DNA of 5,838 nucleotides, from the NCBI GenBank assembly GCA_038326615.1, contig JBBQKF010000147.1, positions 1 to 5,838 on the forward strand. The letters run 5' to 3'. Under the pieces are notes generated by a model, which had not been told where the DNA came from, did no database searches, and saw only the letters and a list, made by a program, of their open reading frames with translations. Made by a program: the position numbers and the translations under genes. Source of the DNA: JBBQKF01 sp038326615 (GTDB lineage: Bacteria > Bacillota > Clostridia > Saccharofermentanales > UBA5734). This document shows positions 1-5,670 of this stretch, piece after piece; the first letter of the stretch is position 1; each line of letters begins with the position of its first letter.

Positions 1-57
1 CATTACAAGCAATCTGGCATTTGAAATCTTCTTAAGTCATCGTCGAGCAAAATCTGA

Positions 58-234
58 CTAATTACAATAAATGAAAATCATGCTTTTGACACCCGAACCA
101 TTATTACAAATAAAACATTTTCGATACTTGGTCCAATGGAGTATAGAGGTAGCCTTTTGAAAACTGAGTCAAATGGAAACCATCAAAAAGTTCTCATTGA
201 AGATGAGTTGCATTTAGTGTTAAAATGTAGATAA
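58..234 (+). pseudogene. Unrecognised protein-like open stretch, possible 3' remnant of a gene
   Basis: This frame is open for 58 codons, from just after a TGA at 55-57 to a TAA at 232-234, but has no ATG near its start. The translation reads like the C-terminal part of a real protein, with segments such as FSILGPMEYRGSLLK and HQKVLIEDELHLVLKCR, and the codons look like those of the neighbouring genes. A second short protein-like stretch lies in another frame at 2-61 (ending EIFLSHRRAKSD), so the two may be pieces of one frameshifted gene that entered from outside the window. I do not recognise a family. The alternative is chance openness over 177 nt. Its end overlaps the candidate promoter of the downstream operon, which fits decayed sequence reused as an upstream region. 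Confidence 0.3.
197..226 (+). promoter_or_regulatory. Candidate promoter for the gnd-zwf-cyclase operon
   Basis: TTGAAG (197-202) and TAAAAT (221-226) are separated by 18 nt, with an extended -10 TG at 218-219. Transcription would start near 233 and leave a leader of about 107 nt before the first gene. The leader contains a weak GATCA/TGATC inverted repeat (307-311 with 320-324) but no recognisable riboswitch. TTGACG at 283-288 is a possible alternative -35, but it lacks a good -10 at the right distance. The same TGTTAAAAT string recurs in the candidate promoter near 5450. Confidence 0.45.
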
Positions 235-339
235 CATTACTTGAATTCTTCATAACTAGGCGAGAATAAAGATTTTTTAATGTTGACGCAAGAATTTAGG
301 CAAAAGGATCACAGAGAGATGATCAGAAAGGGATAACTA

Positions 340-1242
340 ATGAAATTTGGAATGATTGGACTTGGTAAAATGGGAGGCAATCTTGCGTACAATATGAAGA
401 ACAAAGGAATAGGGGTAGTAGTGTATGATCATACTCCAGACAAAGTGAATGAAATGGTAACAGAGGGTTTTGAAGGCGCTTTTACACTGATTGAACTAGC
501 AAAACGTTTAGGAGATGAAGGGATATATTGGATGATGATTCCCGCAGGCCCTTCGGTTGATCAGATGATTTTGGATATTATAGATATTGCACAGCCCAAC
601 TCGCTGATTATAGATGGAGGTAATTCGAATTATAAAGATACTATAAGGCGGGCGACGTTGATTGTACAAAAGGGGTTTCGCTATATGGATATCGGAACTA
701 GTGGAGGGCAGATGGGTGCCAGATACGGAGCTTGCATGATGGCTGGTGGGAGTAGGATAGATTATGATTTGATTGAATCTTCATTAAAGGCTATTTGTGT
801 GCCTAATGGGGTTAACTATATGGGCGAAAATGGCACTGGCCACTATGTAAAGATGATTCATAACGGCATTGAATATGGAATGATGCAAGCCATCGCCGAG
901 GGGTTTGAAATATTAGAGCATTCGGCATTTGATTTAGATCTTTCAACTATAGCTAAAGTGTGGCAGAATGGTTCGATTATATCCAGTTACTTGGTTGAAA
1001 AGGCAGCGGATGCATTGGCTAAAAGCCCAGAGTTAGAGTCTATCAAAGATGTTGTTGACTCAAGTGGTGAAGGATTGTGGACGGTAGAGGAAGCTTTGGC
1101 ACTTAAACTACCAGCGTATGTAATTACTGCCTCTTTGTTTAAACGCTATGAATCCAGGCAAACAGATCGTTTTTCAAATAAATTACTAGCAGCAATGCGC
1201 AATGAGTTCGGTGGTCACGCTATACATAAGGTCGGTGAATAG
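340..1242 (+). CDS. gnd: Short-form 6-phosphogluconate dehydrogenase (decarboxylating), probably NAD-preferring
   Basis: This enzyme oxidatively decarboxylates 6-phosphogluconate to ribulose 5-phosphate in the cytosol. At 300 residues it matches the short bacterial form, which lacks the large C-terminal extension of the roughly 470-residue enzyme. Visible motifs are the Rossmann GLGKMG at 7-12, DGGNSNYKD at 92-100, SGGQMGARYG at 121-130, and the catalytic stretch with K171 and E178 in VKMIHNGIEYG. The C-terminal helical part ends with the typical RNEFGGHA. An acidic residue, D30, ends the second beta strand (VVVYD), which usually indicates NAD rather than NADP. Leu246 in GEGLWT stands where the family normally has Arg or Lys contacting the substrate phosphate. 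The ATG at 340 follows AAAGGGA (327-333) at good spacing. It heads an operon and is 2 nt from zwf. Confidence 0.93.
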   Translation: MKFGMIGLGKMGGNLAYNMKNKGIGVVVYDHTPDKVNEMVTEGFEGAFTLIELAKRLGDEGIYWMMIPAGPSVDQMILDIIDIAQPNSLIIDGGNSNYKDTIRRATLIVQKGFRYMDIGTSGGQMGARYGACMMAGGSRIDYDLIESSLKAICVPNGVNYMGENGTGHYVKMIHNGIEYGMMQAIAEGFEILEHSAFDLDLSTIAKVWQNGSIISSYLVEKAADALAKSPELESIKDVVDSSGEGLWTVEEALALKLPAYVITASLFKRYESRQTDRFSNKLLAAMRNEFGGHAIHKVGE

Positions 1243-1244
1243 GT

Positions 1245-2654
1245 ATGATGCAGTTTTATTTGTTTGGAGCAACAGGAGATTTGAGCCTTAAAAAAATATT
1301 TCCCGCCTTATTTGCTTTGTATGAAAGACGAATCCTTGATGAATCATTTGAAATGATTTGTATAGGCAGACGAGAATTTTCACAAGAAAATTTTTATACT
1401 TATCTTGAAGAGCATATAAAAGAGCTCGATGACAAATTAAAATGGACTTCGTTTTTGAAGCATCTGCACTATCAGAAAATGACCTTTGAAAGTGTCGAGG
1501 ATTATGACACGATGGAAAAATCTCATTTGTCGGACAAAAAAGCAGTTCGCTTGTTCTATTTAGCAACTGCACCTGAATATTTTGAGACTATCATTGAACA
1601 CCTATCCCAGAGTGGGCTTCTTGAGATTCAGAACAAAGACCACAGGTTGCTTATTGAAAAACCCTTTGGCAAGGATCTCGAAAGTGCCATACAGATTACC
1701 AGACATTTAGAGAAATATTTAGCGGAATTTCAAATATTTCGTGTGGACCACTATCTGGGTAAAGAAATGATTCAAAATATTATGTTGCTTCGATTCAGCA
1801 ACGCTCTCATCGAAGCAGGATGGAACAATGACTGTATCGATCATATTCAAATAACAGTAGCTGAGTCTATAGGCGTCTTTGAACGAGCAGGGTATTATGA
1901 CAAATCAGGAGCTATCAAAGACATGATACAAAGTCATTTGCTTCAAATTCTTGCATTGCTTGCTATGACACCAAAGGGAGAAAGAAGTCCGGCAGATATA
2001 TGTGATGCAAAAGTAGAGGTGCTTAAGAATCTGCAGTTTAATGATGTTCAAAAGGATGTTGTACTCGGTCAGTATTCAAAAGGGGAGAGCTTCATCGGTT
2101 ACCGGGATGAACAGGGTGTTCCTCCTCAATCAAATACTGAAACCTATACAGCGATTAAGGTCAAGGTGGATCTCCCGCGATGGCAGGGTGTAGATTTTTA
2201 TTTAAGGACAGGCAAACGACTTAGAGAAAAGCATTCAGAAATTGTGATTGTTTATAAAAAACCTAGCGGGGCAATTGGGCAGGATGCACCGCCTAATGTC
2301 TTAACAATTCAAATATTTCCACAGGAAGGGATGACATTACAGTTTAATATGAAGGAACCCCAGACGACAAAACAGCTCATTACCCGGGAAATGACATTTT
2401 GTCAGAGTTGCTTAGGGGATTATAAGATACCGGAGGCTTATGAAAATTTGATTTACGAAGCGATACAGGGAAATCATGACCTATACGCAAGGTGGGATGA
2501 AGTGAAATATGAATGGACCTTTATTGAGAAAATCCTGGGACAATGCATGAAACTAAGAGCCCCATTGGAGTTTTATCCAGCAGGAGGAGATGGACCGATT
2601 GGTGCAGAGGCTTTGATGTTAAGAGATGGTAGGCAATGGTTGAGCGGTAAGTAA
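1245..2654 (+). CDS. zwf: Glucose-6-phosphate 1-dehydrogenase
   Basis: This is the first enzyme of the oxidative pentose phosphate pathway, converting glucose 6-phosphate to 6-phosphoglucono-1,5-lactone with reduction of NAD(P). The 469-residue length is normal for the family. Motifs in order: the coenzyme fingerprint GATGDLSLKK at 8-17, EKPFG at 138-142, the substrate-binding RVDHYLGKE at 166-174, YYDKSGAIKDMIQSHLLQ at 217-234 with the expected catalytic His231 (QSH where QNH is usual), the YLRTGKRL segment near 319-326, and a C-terminal YPAGGDGPIGA. The start could be either of two adjacent ATGs (1245 or 1248). The SD is weak (GGTG at 1234-1237) and the gap after gnd is 2 nt, suggesting translational coupling. 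The gene ends in three consecutive stops (TAATAATAA, 2652-2660). No phosphogluconolactonase gene accompanies it here. Confidence 0.95.
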   Translation: MMQFYLFGATGDLSLKKIFPALFALYERRILDESFEMICIGRREFSQENFYTYLEEHIKELDDKLKWTSFLKHLHYQKMTFESVEDYDTMEKSHLSDKKAVRLFYLATAPEYFETIIEHLSQSGLLEIQNKDHRLLIEKPFGKDLESAIQITRHLEKYLAEFQIFRVDHYLGKEMIQNIMLLRFSNALIEAGWNNDCIDHIQITVAESIGVFERAGYYDKSGAIKDMIQSHLLQILALLAMTPKGERSPADICDAKVEVLKNLQFNDVQKDVVLGQYSKGESFIGYRDEQGVPPQSNTETYTAIKVKVDLPRWQGVDFYLRTGKRLREKHSEIVIVYKKPSGAIGQDAPPNVLTIQIFPQEGMTLQFNMKEPQTTKQLITREMTFCQSCLGDYKIPEAYENLIYEAIQGNHDLYARWDEVKYEWTFIEKILGQCMKLRAPLEFYPAGGDGPIGAEALMLRDGRQWLSGK

Positions 2655-2660
2655 TAATAA

Positions 2661-2668
2661 AAAGGAGG
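2661..2668 (+). promoter_or_regulatory. Strong Shine-Dalgarno site of the cyclase-family gene
   Basis: AAAGGAGG lies 5 nt before the ATG at 2674, directly after the triple stop of zwf. It is the best ribosome binding site of the three-gene operon, so the third gene can be translated independently and efficiently. It also fixes the start codon at 2674. Confidence 0.85.
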
Positions 2669-2673
2669 ACAAT

Positions 2674-3300
2674 ATGAAAATATACGACATTAGTAAAACT
2701 ATTGAAGAAAAGATGGTTGTTTATAAGAATTTAGACGAAAAAAGACCACTATTCCACATCACTCGAGATCATGTAAATGGAGGCGTACGGGAAACAACTA
2801 TAACCATGAATGTGCACACGGGCACGCATTTAGATGCACCACTCCATATGATAGCGGGAGGCATTACGATAGATGAGATGAGTTTGGAACCTTTGATTGG
2901 CTATTGCAAAGTCATTGATTTGAGTCTTGTAAAAGACGCAATAAGTCGGGAGGATTTGATTGATCAAAGTATCGAAGGTGGAGATATTTTATTATTCAAA
3001 ACCCAAAATTCTACGGATGAAGTTTTTAATTTTGAATTTATCTATTTGGCGGAAAGTGGGGCTGAATATCTCGCTCAAAAGGGGATAAAAGGAGTTGGTA
3101 TCGATGGGCTGGGCATAGAACGAAGTCAATCGAGGCATAAGACACATCATATTTTATTCGGAGCCGGAATATATATTCTAGAAGGTTTGGAGTTGAAGGA
3201 TATCGATGCTGGTGCATACGAATTAGTGGCTCTCCCTCTTAAATTAAAAGGGCTGGACGCGTCTCCTGTGAGAGCTGTTTTGATAGACAGAAGCATTTAA
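2674..3300 (+). CDS. Cyclase / kynurenine-formamidase-family metal-dependent hydrolase
   Basis: The 208-residue protein belongs to the cyclase family (Pfam Cyclase, PF04199), which includes KynB kynurenine formamidase and isatin hydrolase. These are cytosolic metal hydrolases acting on cyclic or linear amides and esters. The signature HTGTHLDAPLH runs from residue 48 to 58, giving likely metal ligands H48, H52 and D54 plus H58. H158 and E170 sit 12 residues apart, as does the second-site His/Glu pair of KynB. Length is normal and the fold looks intact. It is the last gene of the operon, 19 nt after zwf, with no kynurenine pathway gene nearby. The substrate cannot be read from sequence. The position, where pgl would be expected, allows the inference that it opens 6-phosphogluconolactone, but a general amidase or esterase role is equally possible. 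Confidence 0.88.
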   Translation: MKIYDISKTIEEKMVVYKNLDEKRPLFHITRDHVNGGVRETTITMNVHTGTHLDAPLHMIAGGITIDEMSLEPLIGYCKVIDLSLVKDAISREDLIDQSIEGGDILLFKTQNSTDEVFNFEFIYLAESGAEYLAQKGIKGVGIDGLGIERSQSRHKTHHILFGAGIYILEGLELKDIDAGAYELVALPLKLKGLDASPVRAVLIDRSI

Positions 3301-3395
3301 TATTGCAAATTAGTTTTGAATAGTGCAACCATATAATACTATTTTCATTTAAGACTATAAGTGTTAAACTTTAGTGAAATAAAGTCGCTGGAGAA
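3301..3395 (+). other. Short AT-rich intergenic stretch with a TATAAT box
   Basis: No clear terminator follows the cyclase gene. A perfect TATAAT lies at 3332-3337, but no good -35 sits 16-18 nt upstream (TTAGTT at 3310-3315 is the best). TTGCA (3303-3307) and TGCAA (3324-3328) form a distant inverted repeat of unclear meaning. The ankyrin gene may be transcribed from here or by read-through from the operon. Confidence 0.3.
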
Positions 3396-3859
3396 ATGAC
3401 TACTGATTATTTTGGCAATAAGACAGCAGTGGATTTTGCTATAGAGAATTATCAATATGACACAGTCGAATATTTAATAAAAAAAGGTACTAAACTAAAG
3501 TCAGCATTGAAGTTTACTGATTCAACGGATGTTTTGAGAGCGGCGATTCAAACGGAGAATATTAAGCTTATACAATTAATATTATCAGATGGCTATGTTT
3601 TTGATGGACAGGGAAAAATAGTGCATTAGTTTTAGCTTCAGAGATAGGTAACGTTGAAATTATGAGTTACTTTTTGAAAATAGGTGCTGATATTAATTAT
3701 CAGAATAAAAATGGTCAAACTGCATTAAAGTTTGCAGCTTCTAATAAAAAGCTTGAGAATGTAAAGGTGCTGGTCCAAAAAAATGCTGATAAAAATTTGA
3801 AAGATAATAATGGGAAAACAGCATTGGATTATGCTAAAGAAAAAGGTATATTGATATAG
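3396..3859 (+). pseudogene. Ankyrin-repeat protein gene split by a -1 frame change
   Basis: Two open frames, 3396-3629 (77 aa) and 3662-3859 (65 aa), join into one 154-residue ankyrin protein if the frame moves back one base at 3617. The joined product has a first repeat at about 4-36 (GNKTAVDFA...VEYLIKKG), a degenerate second at 37-73, a third at 74-106 (NSALVLASEIGNVEI...GADIN) that spans the junction, a fourth at 107-139 (NGQTALKFAAS) and a partial fifth (NGKTALDYA). Ankyrin repeats mediate protein binding, so no enzymatic role can be assigned. The break lies in GGGAAAAA (3611-3618). One missing A, sequencing error, or slippage could each explain it. The start is doubtful: GGAG (3390-3393) is only 2 nt from the ATG, and the protein begins inside a repeat, so the 5' end may also be lost. 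No signal peptide is seen. Confidence 0.7.
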
Positions 3860-3873
3860 TTCAATATCTTTTT
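3841..3873 (+). terminator. Probable intrinsic terminator of the ankyrin gene
   Basis: ATATTGA (3848-3854) and TCAATAT (3861-3867) form a perfect 7-bp stem with a 6-nt loop. It can be extended by pairing AAAAGG (3841-3846) with CTTTTT (3868-3873) across one bulged base, including one G-U pair. The T-rich run CTTTTTTCC follows directly, although the extended stem would consume part of it. The stem is AU-rich and overlaps the last codons and stop, so its strength is uncertain. It would insulate the antiporter promoter just downstream. Confidence 0.5.
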
Positions 3874-3881
3874 CCTTCTCC

Positions 3882-3910
3882 TTGACAAATAATGCTGTTT
3901 TCTTTATCAT
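3882..3910 (+). promoter_or_regulatory. Near-consensus sigma-A promoter for the riboswitch-antiporter transcript
   Basis: A perfect TTGACA (3882-3887) and a TATCAT -10 (3905-3910) are separated by exactly 17 nt. Transcription should begin near 3917, a few bases before the first stem of the fluoride aptamer. This is what a riboswitch-controlled, otherwise constitutive transcript needs. Confidence 0.85.
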
Positions 3911-3920
3911 GATAAACAAT

Positions 3921-3980
3921 AAGGGAATGAAGTTCTCCCTGGTGAAAACCGAACCGCTGAATGGCTGATGACTTCTATGA
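3921..3980 (+). ncRNA. Fluoride riboswitch (crcB motif) aptamer
   Basis: The stretch carries the hallmarks of the crcB-motif RNA. A stem AGGGA (3922-3926) pairs with TCCCT (3936-3940) around an enclosed AATGAAGTTC. GAAGT (3929-3933) pairs with ACTTC (3971-3975). The conserved block GAACCGC...GGCTGATGACTTCTA (3951-3977) includes a short internal stem GCT/GGC. A small extra hairpin GGT-GAAA-ACC with a GNRA-type loop lies at 3941-3950. Fluoride binding, through bound magnesium ions, would stabilise this fold and prevent its 3' half from entering the terminator. It sits between a strong promoter and an antiporter gene, a gene class known among fluoride-riboswitch regulons. The assignment is from pattern recognition, since no covariance search was run. 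Confidence 0.88.
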
Positions 3981-4017
3981 GGTAAAATCATAGAAATCAT
4001 TGGCTTTTTTGGTTTTT
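3963..4017 (+). terminator. Riboswitch expression platform: intrinsic terminator
   Basis: GGCTGATGACTTCTATGA (3963-3980) can pair with TCATAGAAATCATTGGCT (3988-4005) over 18 positions, with one C-A mismatch and a few G-U pairs, around a 7-nt loop (GGTAAAA). TTTTTT (4005-4010) and TTTTT (4013-4017) follow. The 5' arm is the conserved 3' half of the fluoride aptamer, so aptamer and terminator are mutually exclusive. Without ligand the transcript should stop here; with fluoride it should continue into the antiporter. Confidence 0.87.
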
Positions 4018-4034
4018 AGATTGGAGGGTTTTGA

Positions 4035-5264
4035 ATGCTATTAAGTCTTTCACTAATTATTATTTTAGGATTTGCGTTGACGGGTATCTTTGAAAAACTG
4101 AACTTGCCAGGTCTTTTGGGCATGTTGTTATGTGGTATTATATTAGGTCCCCATGTGCTTGACCTTATTTCTCCAAATATTATTGCAATTTCTGGTGATT
4201 TGCGTAAGATTGCTTTGATTGTGATCTTAATCAGAGCCGGATTATCGATTGATTTAAAAGATCTCAAAAAAGTTGGCAGACCAGTACTATTAATGTGTTT
4301 TATTCCAGCTACATTTGAAATAATCGGAGTTATTTTATTAGCGCCACCTTTATTGCATATTACCTATCTCGAAGCCGCCATTCTTGGCACAATTCTTGGG
4401 GCTGTTTCTCCTGCTATAGTTGTTCCTAAAATGCTTCAATTGATGGAAGCGGGCTATGGAAAAAAGCACAGTATTCCTCAGCTGGTTTTGGCTGGAGCCT
4501 CAGTGGACAATATTTACAATATTGCTCTTTTTACTGTATTAATGGGAGTTTATGCAAGTCAAAATTTTAGTCCGGTTGCTATTATCAAATTGCCAGTTTC
4601 AATGATTGTAGGATTGGTGGTTGGCATTTCGGTTGGATATATGCTTGTCAGAATTTTCAAGTTAATCCATATACGTGATACTGTGAAAGTCTTAATTGTG
4701 CTTGGTGCCTCATTTTGTTTGGTTGGACTGGAAGATAACATAAGTCGGCTTATCCCGTTTTCAGGGCTTCTCTCTGTCATGGCATTAGGTGCAACAATAA
4801 TGAAGTCGTATGAAATATTAGCAAAACGCATCTCTGGCAAATTTTCTAAAATTTGGATTGCATCTGAGCTAGTTCTTTTTGTTTTACTAGGTTCCATCGT
4901 CGACCTTCGCTATGTTACCGGAGCTGGTTTGTCCCTAGTTGTATTGATATTCGCAGCACTAGCTTTCCGAACAATTGGAGTATTCCTTAGTGTGAGCGGA
5001 GTCAGAATTCCATTCAAAGAAAAATTGTTTTGTATAATTGCCTATTTGCCAAAAGCTACTGTTCAGGCGGCGATAGGCGCCTTGCCTTTGGCGGCAGGAA
5101 TCCCGGCCGGAAATGTCATACTAACAGTAGCAGTAATCGCAGTCCTAATAACATCTCCCCTTGGCACTGTTTTTATTAAAAAAACTTATCGCAAGTTGTT
5201 GGTTCGAACCATTAGTCAACCAGAGCAAGTTATTGAAGAAAAGAATCCAAAACTTGATCAATAA
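4035..5264 (+). CDS. CPA-family cation:proton antiporter-like transporter under fluoride riboswitch control
   Basis: This 409-residue, strongly hydrophobic protein has roughly 12-13 membrane segments and a short hydrophilic tail (about 383-409). It matches the Na_H_Exchanger family (PF00999). Family-like features are the N-terminal LPGLLGMLLCGIILGP (24-39), LIRAGLSIDL (65-74), LGAVSPAIVVPKMLQL (121-136), the core-helix stretch LAGASVDNIYNI (152-163), and PKATVQAAIGALPLA (339-353) with a membrane lysine K340. At the core ion-binding site it has D158-N159, where I would expect DD or ND. GGAGGG (4023-4028) precedes the ATG by 6 nt. The upstream fluoride riboswitch implies a role in fluoride tolerance, either by exporting fluoride or by adjusting proton or sodium balance under fluoride stress. 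The transported ion cannot be decided from sequence. Confidence 0.9.
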   Translation: MLLSLSLIIILGFALTGIFEKLNLPGLLGMLLCGIILGPHVLDLISPNIIAISGDLRKIALIVILIRAGLSIDLKDLKKVGRPVLLMCFIPATFEIIGVILLAPPLLHITYLEAAILGTILGAVSPAIVVPKMLQLMEAGYGKKHSIPQLVLAGASVDNIYNIALFTVLMGVYASQNFSPVAIIKLPVSMIVGLVVGISVGYMLVRIFKLIHIRDTVKVLIVLGASFCLVGLEDNISRLIPFSGLLSVMALGATIMKSYEILAKRISGKFSKIWIASELVLFVLLGSIVDLRYVTGAGLSLVVLIFAALAFRTIGVFLSVSGVRIPFKEKLFCIIAYLPKATVQAAIGALPLAAGIPAGNVILTVAVIAVLITSPLGTVFIKKTYRKLLVRTISQPEQVIEEKNPKLDQ

Positions 5265-5372
5265 TTATCCAAGAAAAATACTCGGTGGTTTATCCGCAAA
5301 TATGGTGGAACAGAAGCTTTTAGTCGCTTAACATATTTTTTGAAAAAGGAAGAATTTAGTTTTTCAATTTAA
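5265..5372 (+). pseudogene. In-frame protein-like stretch after the antiporter stop
   Basis: The antiporter frame continues open for 35 codons beyond its TAA (5262-5264) to another TAA at 5370-5372. The translation is protein-like (NTRWFIRKYGGTEAFSRLTYFLKKEEFSFSI), but there is no start codon or SD. It may be the 3' remnant of an unrelated deleted gene joined here by recombination, or less likely a lost C-terminal extension of the transporter. I do not recognise the family, and chance openness is possible over this length. Confidence 0.3.
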
Positions 5373-5424
5373 ATGTAATTTAGTAATTTACAATTTGTAA
5401 TTCTGAAATTATGAAATGTAGGCA

Positions 5425-5453
5425 TTGATATACCACTGAAAATATGTTAAAAT
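5425..5453 (+). promoter_or_regulatory. Candidate extended -10 promoter facing the repeat arrays
   Basis: TTGATA (5425-5430) and TAAAAT (5448-5453) are 17 nt apart, with TG at 5445-5446 as an extended -10. Transcription would start near 5460, inside or at the foot of the hairpin at 5457-5478, and run through the repeat region toward the gene at 5836. No convincing coding sequence follows within the first 370 nt, so the product would be a long leader or a noncoding RNA. Confidence 0.5.
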
Positions 5454-5456
5454 GAC

Positions 5457-5487
5457 CCGTCAAATAAACTTTTGACGGAGCTTTCTT
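5457..5487 (+). terminator. 8-bp hairpin, weak terminator or operator
   Basis: CCGTCAAA (5457-5464) and TTTGACGG (5471-5478) form a perfect 8-bp stem with a 6-nt loop. The following AGCTTTCTT is only moderately T-rich, so it is a poor intrinsic terminator for the antiporter transcript. Because it overlaps the predicted start of the promoter at 5425-5453, it could instead be an operator or a 5' stabilising hairpin. Confidence 0.4.
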
Positions 5488-5549
5488 GTGATGTTAATTT
5501 TATATAGAAAATATAGTAACGAGAAACAGCAAAGATAATATAGAGAAAA

Positions 5550-5628
5550 GACAACCCAAAAAACAACCAAAAGACAACCAAAAGACAAACCAAAAGACAA
5601 CCAAAAGACAACCAAAAGACAACCAAAA
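5550..5628 (+). repeat. Tandem array of about seven 11-nt repeats (GACAACCAAAA)
   Basis: The units start at 5550 (12 nt), 5562, 5573, 5584 (12 nt), 5596, 5607 and 5618. Four are identical to GACAACCAAAA, one has G to A at the first position, and two carry a one-base insertion. A degenerate unit follows at 5629. The + strand has no T from 5542 to 5631. The 11-nt period is not a multiple of three, and no supported reading frame crosses it, so the array is noncoding. A-tracts recur about once per helical turn, which predicts curved DNA. Confidence 0.9.
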
Positions 5629-5670
5629 GACTTAACAAAGATGATTTGTATATTAAGAAAGCATAGAAAA

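Noticed and set aside
71..160. Short ATG-started frame of 29 codons
   Set aside because: No SD precedes it, and the overlapping frame at 58-234 has better protein-like composition.
1288..1572. Minus-strand open frame inside zwf
   Set aside because: It lies wholly opposite a well-supported zwf coding region, and I recognise no domain in its translation.
3303..3328. TTGCA/TGCAA inverted repeat as terminator of the cyclase operon
   Set aside because: Five-base arms with a 16-nt gap and no T tract are too weak for a terminator.
3725..4267. Two minus-strand open frames opposite the ankyrin tail, riboswitch and antiporter start
   Set aside because: They overlap a clear + strand riboswitch and coding sequence and show no recognisable protein features.
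4559..4897. Minus-strand 112-residue open frame
   Set aside because: It lies opposite the middle of the antiporter gene, and I recognise no domain in its translation.
5491..5538. 15-codon ATG frame after GGAG, possible leader peptide
   Set aside because: The SD spacing is long (10 nt), there is no run of regulatory codons, and no attenuator follows.
5447..5638. Hydrophobic 63-residue frame on the minus strand, resembling a small membrane toxin
   Set aside because: Its hydrophobic leucine/valine/phenylalanine content comes from reading the complement of the 11-nt repeat. It starts with TTG, has no SD, and its frame is kept open by the lack of T on the + strand.
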